64,000 bases of DNA from Longitalea luteola (GTDB lineage: Bacteria; Bacteroidota; Bacteroidia; Chitinophagales; Chitinophagaceae). Below are positions 19,539 through 28,656 of the stretch, one piece after another. The DNA lies in the NCBI RefSeq assembly GCF_017356035.1, contig NZ_JAFIQX010000011.1, positions 62,001 through 126,000 of the forward strand, in the 5' to 3' direction. The translations under genes were made by a program, and so were the position numbers. The notes beneath the pieces were generated by a model. The model searched no databases. It worked only from the letters and a program-made list of their open reading frames with translations, and had not been told where the DNA came from. Numbering within the stretch: position 1 is the stretch's first letter; each line of letters starts with the position of its first letter.

Positions 19539-22500
19539 TTAGTATGCATTAGCATCATTTTCATTTACATCAACGGTGATCAAACCATCATGGTGGTCGT
19601 GATCGCCACAGCTCAGCACTACCTGCCAGCTCGGTGTTGCAGGCGCTACAGGGCTGCCGCTCTTCTTCTCCCCTAACATTTTTTGCACCAGCCGGTTCCT
19701 TTCTGCCGCGATCTTTTTACGCAATTCCAGGTCACGCGCCCGGTCGAAATAAACAATGCCATCCACGATCGTTTTCTCAGCCTTCGCATAAATGCTTAGC
19801 GGATGATCACTCCATACCACCACATCGGCATCTTTACCTGGCTTCAGGCTGCCTACTTTATCATCCACATGCAGGGCTTTGGCCGGATTCAAGGTTACCG
19901 TTTTGAATGCTTCGTCTTCCGGCATGCCACCATATTTCACACACTTGGCAGCTTCCTGGTTCAGGCGGCGCGCCATTTCAGCATCGTCTGAGTTAATGCA
20001 TACATTCAGTCCAACCCGTTGCATAAGGGCAGCATTGTAAGGAATAGCATCCTGTACTTCGGTCTTATAAGCCCACCAGTCGCTGAAAGTAGAAGCGTTG
20101 GCGCCATGCGCCTTCATTTTATCGGCAACCTTATAACCTTCCAGAATATGCGTGAATGTGTTTACGCGGAAATTAAATTTCTCAGCTACACGCATGGTAG
20201 CGGTGATCTCACTTTGTACATAGGAGTGGCAGGTGATGAAGCGCTTTTTATTCATGATCTCAACCAGGGCTTCCAGCTCCAGGTCGCGGCGTACCGGTGC
20301 GGCTGCAGCGTTAACCGCTGTTTTCTTTTTTGAAGCGGGTGCTGCAGCGGTTGGGGCTTCCTTACAGCCCTTTTCATATTCGCAGGCCCGGGTAAAAGCA
20401 TCCATCAACACTTCCTCAACGCCCATCCGCGTATCGGGAAAGCGATTGTTGCTTTGGGAGGTCGTGCGTTTTACATTCTCACCCAGGGCAAATTTTATGA
20501 ATGGATCGGCGCCTTTGAACTTGAGGTCTTCGTCATTCGCTCCCCAGCGCAATTTGATCAGCTGGGTTTGTCCGCCAATGGTATTGGCCGAACCGTGCAG
20601 AATGTGGGAAGAAGTAACGCCGCCACTCAACTGGCGGTAGATATTAATGTCTTCAGGATTCAGGTTATCTGCTATGCGTACTTCGGAAGTTACAGACTGC
20701 GCTCCTTCGTTGATGGAAGCAGCGGCAATATGGGAGTGCTCATCAATAATACCGGGTGTAACATACCTGCCGGTAGCGTCAATGACTTTGGCATTGGCAT
20801 CAGACAGGTTTTTACCGATCTGCGCGATCTTGCCATTCCTGATCAAAACGTCGGTATTTTCGAGGTTGCCCTCTTTTTCATTGGTCCAAACAGTACCATT
20901 CTTTATCAAAATGGTTTCGGGTTTTGGCAGCGAGTCCCAGCCATACCCATTAAACGGGTACACAATTTTTCCCAACGGGCTCTGCATTTTTTTCTTACTG
21001 GTATCAGGGGCAGGTGCACCTGCTTTGGAAAGACTGGCCGTCCATAAAAGAGGATTTCCATCGGCATCCATGCCATTGCCATTCCATACATCACCCGTTA
21101 CGCTGCCACCTAACCGAATGGAAGCGGCACGCGGTTTTTTCTCCGTTGGAAAGCTGATGGTCACCAGTTTGCCGTCGTAACTGAACTTCGCCTTGATCGT
21201 ATCTTTCGCAATGATACTGGCATCGGAGGTGCTTTTTACGTCGAGTGTATAGTTGCTGGCGCCAGCGGGCGATTTCACCTGAATGGCATAGGTTCCGGCG
21301 ATGGGCGACCAGTTCTCCTCTTTGATATTGTATTTATCGCCCTGTATCCAGTTTTGCAGGATCACGGTCTTTTCTTTAAATACTTCACCTGTAGTGATGA
21401 TAAAGTTGGCTACTTTCCCCGCATCGAGGCTGCCCACTTTATCATAAACCCCGAGGGCGATGGCAGGCGTTTTGGTAAGCGCTTCGAGCGCTTTCGTTTC
21501 GCTTAAACCATATTCAATGGCTTTGCGCAGGTTGGCCAGGAACTGTTTTGGATCTTTTAGTTCTGAAGCGGTTAAACAGAAAGGGATATTGGCTTTTTCG
21601 AAAGCAGCCGGATTGGCAGGCGCCAGCTCCCAGTGCTTCATATCACTGAGGGAAACGAACCGGGCGTCGTTGGGATCTTCCACATCCATAGCCTGCGGAA
21701 AGTTCAATGATAAAATATACGTCGCTTTTGTCGCTGCAATATCCTGGATCCGTTGGTATTCGTTACCGCCGCCTTTAATGATATACTGAACGCCGAATTC
21801 ATCACCGATACGATCGGCCCGCAGGTCATTCCATTTGTCACCCGCATCGAAGATCTGTGGCAACGACTGATTATCGTTCCAGGCTTTCAGCGACAGGTTA
21901 ACGCCTTCTGCAGCAGGATTGCTTTTATACCACTGTGCATCGAGGTAAGTTTGGCGTAATAAAGCAATAGCTCCCATCATGGAAGAAGGATAGCTCTGGG
22001 TTGAAGTGCCTTTAGAAAGGGAATAATGTGCAGATGCCCTTTCTTTCAGCATTACCAGGTTCTCTTTCTCGGTGGCGAGGCTAACCAGTGCACCCGTGCC
22101 ACGGGCAATACCATCTTTCTGGTGGGTAAGAACGGCGCCAAAACCAAGATCGCGCAGGGGTTTTGCTTTTGCATCATCGGTATTGAACAATTTGGCGGCA
22201 TCTATTTCACTTTTAATAGCCTGGTTCCAGCCAAAAACGCCTTTGGTGTTGGAAGTTAGCTGTGCCGGCGCGCGGAAATCGAAAGGAGGTCCCTGCCTTT
22301 GCGGAACCGGAACGCCATAATCGCCATAAATATCGATGAATGACGGGTAAATGAATTTTCCGCTGCAATCGATCACCACGGCATCTTTAGGTATAGCTGC
22401 CGACGCACCAACCGACACAATTTTACCCTCACGAATGACGAGCGTAGCATTGTTGAGCGTGGTTTGCACATCCTTTACAATGGTGGCATTGGTGAACGCA

Positions 22501-22634
22501 AAACATTTTGCCTGGGGATTGGCGATGCCATTAACAGGAAAGGTGACCTGTGCTTTGGCAGCCAGGTATGTTATGTACATCAGGCCCAACAGGAAATAAC
22601 GCTTTCCCGGGGGAAAGAAACAGTACTTTCTCAT
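19539..22634 (-). CDS. Secreted double amidohydrolase protein with one degenerate and one intact domain
   Basis: 1,031 residues. Signal peptide about 1-28 (YFLLGLMYITYLAAKAQ). The first amidohydrolase-like half (about 35-440) has IYPSFIDIYGDYGVP where the HxH should be and ends with ALEALTKTPAIALGVYDKVG. A linker region (about 445-560) looks like a small beta domain. The second half (about 575-1000) has the full motif IIDEHSH (His633, His635), then CHSYVQSE, THILEG and NSDDAEMARRL, and ends GSLKPGKDADVVVW. The last residues include SCGDHDHHDG, a metal-binding-like tail. So one half is probably catalytic and the other structural. It is the first gene of a probable two-gene unit with the 435-residue protein. 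The substrate is unknown. Confidence 0.9.
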   Translation of the reverse strand: MRKYCFFPPGKRYFLLGLMYITYLAAKAQVTFPVNGIANPQAKCFAFTNATIVKDVQTTLNNATLVIREGKIVSVGASAAIPKDAVVIDCSGKFIYPSFIDIYGDYGVPVPQRQGPPFDFRAPAQLTSNTKGVFGWNQAIKSEIDAAKLFNTDDAKAKPLRDLGFGAVLTHQKDGIARGTGALVSLATEKENLVMLKERASAHYSLSKGTSTQSYPSSMMGAIALLRQTYLDAQWYKSNPAAEGVNLSLKAWNDNQSLPQIFDAGDKWNDLRADRIGDEFGVQYIIKGGGNEYQRIQDIAATKATYILSLNFPQAMDVEDPNDARFVSLSDMKHWELAPANPAAFEKANIPFCLTASELKDPKQFLANLRKAIEYGLSETKALEALTKTPAIALGVYDKVGSLDAGKVANFIITTGEVFKEKTVILQNWIQGDKYNIKEENWSPIAGTYAIQVKSPAGASNYTLDVKSTSDASIIAKDTIKAKFSYDGKLVTISFPTEKKPRAASIRLGGSVTGDVWNGNGMDADGNPLLWTASLSKAGAPAPDTSKKKMQSPLGKIVYPFNGYGWDSLPKPETILIKNGTVWTNEKEGNLENTDVLIRNGKIAQIGKNLSDANAKVIDATGRYVTPGIIDEHSHIAAASINEGAQSVTSEVRIADNLNPEDINIYRQLSGGVTSSHILHGSANTIGGQTQLIKLRWGANDEDLKFKGADPFIKFALGENVKRTTSQSNNRFPDTRMGVEEVLMDAFTRACEYEKGCKEAPTAAAPASKKKTAVNAAAAPVRRDLELEALVEIMNKKRFITCHSYVQSEITATMRVAEKFNFRVNTFTHILEGYKVADKMKAHGANASTFSDWWAYKTEVQDAIPYNAALMQRVGLNVCINSDDAEMARRLNQEAAKCVKYGGMPEDEAFKTVTLNPAKALHVDDKVGSLKPGKDADVVVWSDHPLSIYAKAEKTIVDGIVYFDRARDLELRKKIAAERNRLVQKMLGEKKSGSPVAPATPSWQVVLSCGDHDHHDGLITVDVNENDANAY

Positions 22635-22733
22635 GTGCTTTTGGTTTTGTTATAATTCAGGTACAAAGGCCGAATTTAATTAAATGAACTAATTTAGTCG
22701 GGTTAAAAACTTCTTAACCGGTTAATACGCTCC

Positions 22734-23408
22734 ATGAACATTGCGCAATATATCGATCACACCCTGCTAAAACCCGCAACCACGATACATGATCTAAAAA
22801 AACTATGTGAAGAAGCGCTTCAGTACAATTTCTGCGCAGTATGTATTCCTCCGCCGCTCGTAAAGAACGCAAAGGCGATATTGGCCAACAGTACGGTTAA
22901 AACGGCAACAGTCATTGGTTTTCCCTTTGGCTACTCAGTAGCGCGCGCCAAGCAGGCTGAGGCGCAACAGGCTATCCAGGACGGCGCCGATGAACTGGAT
23001 GTAGTGATCAACCTGGTTGCCCTGAAAAACAAGGCCTGGCAGTACCTGGAGCTTGAAATGGAATCGATCGTTGAAGTAGCGCACGCCCACGACCGGCTGG
23101 TAAAAGTGATCATTGAAAGCGGCATTCTCACTGATGAGGAGATCATTAAATGTTGCGACATATATGCAAAAACGGGGGTGGATTTTTTAAAGACCTCTAC
23201 CGGTTATGCCGAAAAAGGAGCCACCATTGAAGCGGTGCAACTGATGCGGGCCCACCTGCCGTCTACTATACAGATCAAAGCCTCGGGCGGTATTCGCAGC
23301 TATGAGCAGGCAGTTCAATACATAAAAACCGGTGCAAACCGGCTCGGAACCAGTTCCGGGGTTGCTATAGTAACAAGCGCTGGAACAAATGGTACCCCCG
23401 GGTATTAG
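22734..23408 (+). CDS. deoC: Deoxyribose-phosphate aldolase
   Basis: 224 residues, normal for bacterial DeoC. It cleaves 2-deoxyribose-5-phosphate to glyceraldehyde-3-phosphate and acetaldehyde in deoxynucleoside breakdown. Seen: IAQYIDHTLLKPATT at the start, GFPFGYS, DELDVVINLVALKN, VKVIIESGILTDEEI with the Schiff-base lysine strand, DFLKTSTGYAEKGATIE, and IKASGGIRSYEQA. The gene is divergent from the amidohydrolase pair with about 100 bases between starts. No other deo gene is adjacent. Confidence 0.97.
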   Translation: MNIAQYIDHTLLKPATTIHDLKKLCEEALQYNFCAVCIPPPLVKNAKAILANSTVKTATVIGFPFGYSVARAKQAEAQQAIQDGADELDVVINLVALKNKAWQYLELEMESIVEVAHAHDRLVKVIIESGILTDEEIIKCCDIYAKTGVDFLKTSTGYAEKGATIEAVQLMRAHLPSTIQIKASGGIRSYEQAVQYIKTGANRLGTSSGVAIVTSAGTNGTPGY

Positions 23409-23414
23409 AAGGCT

Positions 23415-23497
23415 GTTACAGGTTACATGTTGGAAGTTGCAGGGAAAACAACAATAGTTGAAATCCCTGGAACCTGAAACTTGCAACCTGAAACCTC
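23415..23497. repeat. Head-to-head GGTTACAGG/CCTGAAACC repeat with hairpin potential
   Basis: After deoC, a forward arm near 23416-23444 (ttacaggttacatgttggaa, gttgcaggg) faces a reverse arm at 23465-23497 (ccctggaacctgaaacttgc, aacctgaaacc). The arms are imperfect complements and could fold into a long stem that may end deoC transcription. Same family as 10041, 32281-32510, 34286-34333 and 42879-43000. Confidence 0.7.
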
Positions 23498-23511
23498 TTG
23501 AACTATCTTTG
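23481..23511 (+). promoter_or_regulatory. Probable promoter of the SPOR-domain gene
   Basis: TTG at 23481-23483, 20 bases, then TATCTTTG at 23504-23511 fit the Bacteroidota TTG-N19-21-TAnnTTTG pattern. The -33 part lies inside the preceding repeat. The leader to the ATG at 23612 would be about 95 nucleotides. Confidence 0.6.
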
Positions 23512-23611
23512 GCGAAGATTTTGTATAATAATTGGTAGGGGCTGCATAAAACCATTGATATCAATAAGTACCAGCTCAATTTTATGCAGCTTTTATAAAT
23601 ATAATATTAGC

Positions 23612-24043
23612 ATGAAATACATTATCAGCTGTGTTTTGTTAATCCTGTCCCATACCTTGTTTGCCCAAACCGAAACAGACAGCAATTCAGTTGTTGTGCA
23701 TAAAGATCCGCGGATCGATATGTTGGTGAAAAAGCAGATCGAGATCAATGAATTTACTACCCGCGATGCGCGCAGCCGGGTGCAGGGCTTTAGAATACTG
23801 GTACTGAATACGAATGACCGCAATAAAGCCAATAATGCAAAAGCCAAAATATACCAGGAGTTTCCTGAGTTAAGAGCATATCTTGAATGGAAGTCGCCTT
23901 ATATGAAAGTGAAAGTAGGCGATTTCAAAACCCGCAACGAAGCAGAGCCCTACATGTCGGCCATTCAGCGCTTTTTTCCCAGTGGCGTATATATCATCCG
24001 AGATATTATTGAGGTGAACCCTGACAAATCGGGGACGTTGTAA
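23612..24043 (+). CDS. Secreted SPOR-domain-like protein
   Basis: 143 residues from ATG 23612; the frame is open upstream but that part falls in promoter and leader sequence. A signal peptide (MKYIISCVLLILSHTLFAQ) is followed by about 40 residues and then a C-terminal region resembling a SPOR domain: VQGFRILVLNTNDRNKANNA, VKVGDFKTRNEAEPYMSAI and FFPSGVYIIRDII. SPOR domains bind denuded peptidoglycan glycan strands at division sites. Such short exported SPOR proteins are common in Bacteroidota. Confidence 0.82.
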   Translation: MKYIISCVLLILSHTLFAQTETDSNSVVVHKDPRIDMLVKKQIEINEFTTRDARSRVQGFRILVLNTNDRNKANNAKAKIYQEFPELRAYLEWKSPYMKVKVGDFKTRNEAEPYMSAIQRFFPSGVYIIRDIIEVNPDKSGTL

Positions 24044-24160
24044 CATAGACGAACCTTCACAAACGATAGTAATAACCGCCATCGTTCACAATAGCAGAAA
24101 CCCCGTTTTTCCCAGAGAACGAAGCTGAAAGAGATGTTTTCAAACTTAGTCCTTTCCAAC

Positions 24161-24168
24161 TATCTTTG
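24161..24168 (+). promoter_or_regulatory. Probable -7 box (TATCTTTG) of the M20 gene
   Basis: Exact TAnnTTTG match ending 5 bases before the ATG at 24174, giving a near-leaderless message. TTTT at 24137-24140 sits 20 bases upstream as a weak -33 candidate. Confidence 0.55.
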
Positions 24169-24173
24169 TGGCT

Positions 24174-25361
24174 ATGAGCAGTTTACAAAAGAAGATCCAA
24201 AGCCTGGCAAAAACATATTCCACTGAGTTTATAGATATTCGCCATCATTTACATGCACACCCTGAACTGAGTTATCAGGAATTTGAAACATCGCGCTTCG
24301 TTCAAAATAAACTGTCTGAATTTGGCATCCCCTATACAGTTATGGCACAAACCGGGGTGGTGGGTCTCATAAAAGGGAAAAATCCCGGCAAGAAAGTGAT
24401 CGCCCTGCGGGCCGATATGGATGCGCTTCCCATTACCGAACAAAACGAAGTTCCCTATAAATCAAAGAACGAAGGCGTAATGCATGCCTGTGGCCACGAC
24501 GTGCATACCACCTGCCTCTTGGGTGCAGCCAAAATATTACAGGAGCTTAAAGACGAGTGGGAAGGAACCGTAAAGCTGATCTTTCAACCCGGCGAAGAAA
24601 GAAACCCAGGCGGCGCCAGCATTCTCATAAAAGAAGGCGTACTCGAAAATCCTGCACCACAAGCAATATACGGCCTGCATGTTCACCCACAACTGGAGAT
24701 CGGTAAACTGAGTTTTCGGGGCGGACAGGTAATGGCCAGCGCCGATGAAATTTATATTACCATTAAAGGCAAAGGCGGACATGCGGCTGCTCCGCATTTG
24801 ACCGCTGACACTATTTTAATTGCTTCTCATCTCATCGTTAGCTTGCAACAGATCATCAGCCGCAACAGAAACCCGCTGTCTCCTTCGGTACTATCCATCT
24901 GCTCCATTCAGGGCGGACATACCACCAACGTGATCCCCAGCGAAGTGAAGCTGATGGGTACTTTCCGCGCACTGGATGAAGAATGGCGTTTCAAAGCGCA
25001 TGATCTTATCCGTAAACAGGCAACTGAACTGGTGCACAGCATGGGCGCAGAGATCGATCTGCACATCGATGTAGGTTACCCCGCTGTTTACAACAATGAA
25101 AAGCTGAACAGTATTGCCCGCTCCCTCGCAGAACAATTTATGGGCAAAGAAAATGTGGAAACTACAGAAGTGCGTATGGGTGCTGAAGATTTTGGATATT
25201 ATACCCGCCATATTCCCGGATGTTTTTACCGGCTGGGTGTAATGAATGTAGCCAAAGGTATTACTTCCGGCGTGCATACCCCTACCTTTAACATTGATGA
25301 GAATGCCATTGAAACCGGCATGGGTATGATGGCCTGGCTGGGCGGTGCAACGGAGTTTTAA
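24174..25361 (+). CDS. M20 family metallo-amidohydrolase (N-acyl-amino-acid hydrolase/HipO type)
   Basis: 395 residues from ATG 24174; a GTG at 24168 would add two residues but lies in the -7 box. These di-metal enzymes remove acyl groups from amino acids or related amides. Seen: DIRHHLHAHPELSYQEFETS at the N-terminus, MHACGHDVHTTCLLG with the metal ligands, IFQPGEERNPGGA, GLHVHPQLEIG, the dimerisation domain from about residue 185, and AEDFGYYTRHIPGCFYRLG near the C-terminus. The Cys-containing HACGHD motif places it in the M20D (HipO/amidohydrolase) group. It lacks a signal peptide, so it is cytosolic. Exact substrate unknown. Confidence 0.95.
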   Translation: MSSLQKKIQSLAKTYSTEFIDIRHHLHAHPELSYQEFETSRFVQNKLSEFGIPYTVMAQTGVVGLIKGKNPGKKVIALRADMDALPITEQNEVPYKSKNEGVMHACGHDVHTTCLLGAAKILQELKDEWEGTVKLIFQPGEERNPGGASILIKEGVLENPAPQAIYGLHVHPQLEIGKLSFRGGQVMASADEIYITIKGKGGHAAAPHLTADTILIASHLIVSLQQIISRNRNPLSPSVLSICSIQGGHTTNVIPSEVKLMGTFRALDEEWRFKAHDLIRKQATELVHSMGAEIDLHIDVGYPAVYNNEKLNSIARSLAEQFMGKENVETTEVRMGAEDFGYYTRHIPGCFYRLGVMNVAKGITSGVHTPTFNIDENAIETGMGMMAWLGGATEF

Positions 25362-25382
25362 GAAAGCGTTTAAATTAAACAA

Positions 25383-25428
25383 AAAAATATACCGGCAGCG
25401 TTCGATGCAATACTGCCGGTATATTTTT
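25383..25428. terminator. Strong bidirectional terminator after the M20 gene
   Basis: AAAAATATACCGGCAG (25383-25398) and CTGCCGGTATATTTTT (25413-25428) are perfect 16-base arms with A- and T-rich ends, so the hairpin can work in both directions between the M20 gene and the minus-strand unit ending at 25453. Confidence 0.9.
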
Positions 25429-25452
25429 CATGGCTATACTCTTTTCATTCTA

Positions 25453-25647
25453 CTAATTAATAAACCAATCAAACCGCGAAGAATAAACAGAAAGCCGGTC
25501 ACCCGGTAAAGTTAGCGTTGTTTTCTTTTCTGTTTGTTTGTACCTCTTTATAAGCACCTTCGTATTACCGGCTTCTGGTACAACGCGCTTGTGGCCGGCA
25601 ATGATGGTCAGCAAGATAATAGAAAGTGCCAGTAATAGGAGTTGCAT
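25453..25647 (-). CDS. Small hypothetical membrane-anchored or secreted protein
   Basis: 64 residues: a hydrophobic start (MQLLLLALSIILLTIIAG) followed by a basic, polar tail. It lies between the bidirectional terminator and the end of the ABC-transporter operon on the same strand, so it could be its last gene. I do not recognise a family. Support is positional and the clean signal-like start; it could be a chance frame. Confidence 0.4.
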   Translation of the reverse strand: MQLLLLALSIILLTIIAGHKRVVPEAGNTKVLIKRYKQTEKKTTLTLPGDRLSVYSSRFDWFIN

Positions 25648-25790
25648 ATATGTTTTGCTTTAAGGCTTTAATAGTTATAGCCTGATATTACAATGGTGAA
25701 ACGCCACCTGTCTGCCCGATCAACTTCAGCCCTTCTCCCTGCGTGTTGCCATATCCCGGAATGCAATTATCAACACGATTGCATAACGGG

Positions 25791-26498
25791 TTACTTTACG
25801 GCTTTAATATTCCTGCCTGATAAGCGGATATTTGAGCGTTCATCCGCCTCTATGGTTATTTTTTTAACAGTGGCACCTCTATCATCAAAATTTGATCTCA
25901 TCAATTGCATATGGAGATTGTTCACTGTAAAATTATTATCGAGGTCAATACTTGCCTGCTCACCACTGCATGTAAGCTCATTTATATAGACAGTAGCATT
26001 ATTAGTTCCCCGGCTATTGGTAAATAGATACGCTGATTTACCCAGCTGTACATTGTAAGAGGGTGCGCTGGCTGAATCAAAACTCCCGCCGAGCCTGATA
26101 TCACAATACGCTCCTTTGATGGGTACAATAGTTGGGAGGTATATATTTACCGGCGTACGATTACGGGTCCCTTGCTCCAACTGATCACTCATATATGCAG
26201 GATCACCAATAACGATCAATGTGTCATTCACTACCCGGTAACTTATGCGGGCAGTTTTTTCTTTCTGCATCTCCAGTTTAAACTTTTCGCCAGGCATTAC
26301 TGCACAACTGCCCAACCCTTTTAGAGAAACAAACCGGATATCGGGTATCTCAACAACGGTCATTTCTGTGAACGCTTCCCGGTTGAATTTTACATATTCG
26401 CCGCGCTTGTATTTGGCAAATACCATCACCTGTATCAGCGTGGTGAATAGTATGATGGCAAGAAAAATACCTAATAATATTTTATTGCTTGTTTTCAT
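25791..26498 (-). CDS. Membrane-anchored hypothetical protein of the GntR/ABC operon
   Basis: 235 residues. N-terminal membrane segment (about 7-27, ILLGIFLAIILFTTLIQVMV), then a beta-rich extracytoplasmic part with repeated short strands (CDIRLGGSFDSASAPSYNVQ, INELTCSGEQASIDLDNNF, ITIEADERSNIRLSGRNIK) resembling right-handed helix or DUF2807-like auto-transporter-adhesin domains. No assigned function. It is the fourth gene of the minus-strand operon, about 60 bases after the GntR gene, so it probably serves the same envelope-stress or export response. Confidence 0.7.
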   Translation of the reverse strand: MKTSNKILLGIFLAIILFTTLIQVMVFAKYKRGEYVKFNREAFTEMTVVEIPDIRFVSLKGLGSCAVMPGEKFKLEMQKEKTARISYRVVNDTLIVIGDPAYMSDQLEQGTRNRTPVNIYLPTIVPIKGAYCDIRLGGSFDSASAPSYNVQLGKSAYLFTNSRGTNNATVYINELTCSGEQASIDLDNNFTVNNLHMQLMRSNFDDRGATVKKITIEADERSNIRLSGRNIKAVK

Positions 26499-26561
26499 GA
26501 TTACTCTACTTTTTACATTTTTAATTGGCGATTTGCATCAGGCGCTTGCGCCTGCGTTTGT

Positions 26562-26933
26562 TTATGCAAAGTGCTGCTTCTTGTATTTCTCAAACCGCGG
26601 TTTGAGTTCTTCGGGATCCATGCCCAGCAGGTACATGGTGCGGAAAACCTGGGGCAGGTCCTTTTCAACAAAATCATTCTTACGATAAGCCAGGGCATTC
26701 TTTAAAGCCGTGGTCGATACGAAAAAGCCTATGCCCCGCTGGTTGTAAATGATCTCCTGTTGTTGAAGGAACTCATAAGTGCGCATAACGGTATTCGGAT
26801 TTACCTCCAGCTGCACTGCCAGTTCCCGTACGGATGGAATACGCTCTTCCACCTTCCACTCTTTTAGCAGGATCTTTTCGCACACATAGTCTGCAATTTG
26901 TAAGTATATAGCTTGCGATTCACGGAATTGCAT
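26562..26933 (-). CDS. GntR-family transcriptional regulator, YtrA type
   Basis: 123 residues: an N-terminal winged helix-turn-helix (about 8-75: QAIYLQIADYVCEKILLKEW, RIPSVRELAVQLEVNPNTVM, RTYEFLQQQEIIYNQRGIGF) and a short helical C-terminal part, the layout of the YtrA subfamily that controls linked ABC transporter operons. In such systems the regulator represses its own operon. A palindrome with GT...AC ends sits on the operon promoter (28634-28655) and is the likely target. It is translated 19 bases after the permease gene. Confidence 0.92.
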   Translation of the reverse strand: MQFRESQAIYLQIADYVCEKILLKEWKVEERIPSVRELAVQLEVNPNTVMRTYEFLQQQEIIYNQRGIGFFVSTTALKNALAYRKNDFVEKDLPQVFRTMYLLGMDPEELKPRFEKYKKQHFA

Positions 26934-26952
26934 ATCATTTTTGATTTAGGCG

Positions 26953-27777
26953 TTAAACTTCTTTTTCTTTCAACCGGAAATAAGCCACCACCCAAAGACA
27001 GGGCGCCAGCGAATATTTCATGAGAAAAAGCATTATTGAACTGAGCCATTCGGGCAGTTGAACCATCACCTCGCCATGTACCGGATCGTACGCGCGGTAA
27101 ACTGTAAAGGGTTCAAAAAAACCGCCATTTGGCATGAATGAATCCAATACTTTATGTACGAAAAATACCAGTATCAGGAACACGATCAAACCGGCCACCA
27201 GCGTTTTAATAAAATGAAATTTTACAAAATAGACGGAGCCAAGCAGAAATACAGATTGTGCCGCAAAGTACATTAGCAGCATGTAAAAAATCACCGGATT
27301 ACCATTGCGTCCAACAAATACATTCACAAGTTCCATTGGCCTGAAAGGAAGATGCTGCCGTTCCATCTCGCCGCTAATAAAACCATTTGCCACTTTTATC
27401 ATAATAAAATCAACCGCATAAAATACGATGGTATAACAAACGAAAAACAGTACAACACCGTAAAGGATGGCACTCAATAATTTTTCGAGTATAGAGGCCG
27501 GCATCATTAAATAGTGAATTGCCTTTGGTCCCTCGCCCAGTTCACTGAATATAAGGCTGGCATATAAGGTACCGGTCAGGTACAGGCCAACATAATAGGT
27601 GATTGCCTGAATTTCTTCATTCAGCGGATGCCTTTTGTTAGTAAGCATCAGAAATGAAAACCACAATACCAGTAAGCCACCGATAGCAGACAAAGACAAT
27701 CCGTACTTTCTTTTATTTTCATTCCAGTGTTTGCCGATATACAGCAACCAACGGTTTAGATTAAAAACATCATTCAT
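26953..27777 (-). CDS. ABC transporter membrane subunit (ABC-2-like)
   Basis: 274 residues with about six membrane segments (about 26-45, 60-80, 105-130, 160-185, 190-212, 240-262). It lies 9 bases after the ATPase gene on the same strand, and the pairing with a YtrA-type regulator is typical of ABC-2-type exporters. The sequence itself is poorly conserved. The likely role is export of, or defence against, a membrane-active compound (inference from context only). Confidence 0.8.
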   Translation of the reverse strand: MNDVFNLNRWLLYIGKHWNENKRKYGLSLSAIGGLLVLWFSFLMLTNKRHPLNEEIQAITYYVGLYLTGTLYASLIFSELGEGPKAIHYLMMPASILEKLLSAILYGVVLFFVCYTIVFYAVDFIMIKVANGFISGEMERQHLPFRPMELVNVFVGRNGNPVIFYMLLMYFAAQSVFLLGSVYFVKFHFIKTLVAGLIVFLILVFFVHKVLDSFMPNGGFFEPFTVYRAYDPVHGEVMVQLPEWLSSIMLFLMKYSLAPCLWVVAYFRLKEKEV

Positions 27778-27786
27778 AGCATTAGT

Positions 27787-28620
27787 TTAAGCGTTAAAGA
27801 CAGATTCAATAGCATTGCCATTCAGCACAATGGCTTTGTACAGTAATTCAAGATCAAGTTTGCTTTCATCACCCTGCATGTTGCGGGTAATGACAGCGCT
27901 GCCGCGTAAGGAAGGTTCGCGGAACAATGCCTGTTTAATTTCGTCGCTGTCAAAAGAAATATGAAACGACAGTTTACGGGTGATGGCGTCGACGGTTTGA
28001 TCGAACAAGATGCGGCCTTCATCAATGATGGTAACGCGGTCGATAAGGCTTTCCAGGTCTTTTACCTGGTGGGTGCTGATGACAATACATTTGCTTTCAT
28101 CGAGGCAACCGGCAATCACTTTGCGAAACTGGCTTTTGCTCATGATGTCTAACCCGTTGGTAGGCTCATCCATGAGCAACACCGATGTATTGCAGGCCAG
28201 TCCAAGACTGATCAGCACTTTCTTCTTCTGGCCATAACTCATTTTTTGCAGGGTATTTGAGCGGGGAATATCGAATTCCGTGATATACCGGTTAAACTGG
28301 TCTGCACTGAATTTGGGATAAAAAGGGGCATGGTATTTCACCAGGTACTCAATAGGTACATCGGGTAAAAAAAACTCTTCCGGAACCAGAAAGATGTCTT
28401 GCAGAAAAGCGGGCTGCCGTTTGCCAGGTGTAAAACCGAGCACATTTACAGAGCCCTGTTGCGGGAACAATAGGCCGGCCATATTTTTCAGCAGGGTCGA
28501 TTTGCCGGTACCATTCTTACCAAGCAATCCGTAAATATGGCCGGCTTCCAATGTAAGGTTGAGGCCGGTAAAGATCTTTTTTCGACGATACCCAAAATGC
28601 AGGTTTTGGATCTGTATCAT
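27787..28620 (-). CDS. ABC transporter ATP-binding protein
   Basis: 277 residues. Walker A GLLGKNGTGKSTLLKNMAGL (about 32-51), Q-loop region, signature MSYGQKKKVLISLGLA, Walker B VLLMDEPTNGLD, and the switch His in VISTHQVKDLES. The C-terminal ~60 residues are an accessory domain seen in drug and antibiotic exporters of this type. It is the first gene of a four- or five-gene minus-strand operon (ATPase, permease, GntR regulator, anchored protein). The start ATG at 28620 follows the operator and promoter directly. Confidence 0.95.
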   Translation of the reverse strand: MIQIQNLHFGYRRKKIFTGLNLTLEAGHIYGLLGKNGTGKSTLLKNMAGLLFPQQGSVNVLGFTPGKRQPAFLQDIFLVPEEFFLPDVPIEYLVKYHAPFYPKFSADQFNRYITEFDIPRSNTLQKMSYGQKKKVLISLGLACNTSVLLMDEPTNGLDIMSKSQFRKVIAGCLDESKCIVISTHQVKDLESLIDRVTIIDEGRILFDQTVDAITRKLSFHISFDSDEIKQALFREPSLRGSAVITRNMQGDESKLDLELLYKAIVLNGNAIESVFNA

Positions 28621-28633
28621 GATTAGCGTTTTA

Positions 28634-28655
28634 GTGTACTAGTTTAATAGTACAC
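28634..28655. promoter_or_regulatory. Palindromic operator of the GntR/ABC operon
   Basis: GTGTACTA (28634-28641), 6-base spacer GTTTAA, TAGTACAC (28648-28655): a perfect 8-base inverted repeat beginning 13 bases upstream of the ATPase start. GntR-family sites are palindromes with GT...AC ends. The site starts right behind the -7 box (28657-28664), so it covers the expected transcription start. Confidence 0.75.
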
Positions 28656-28656
28656 G

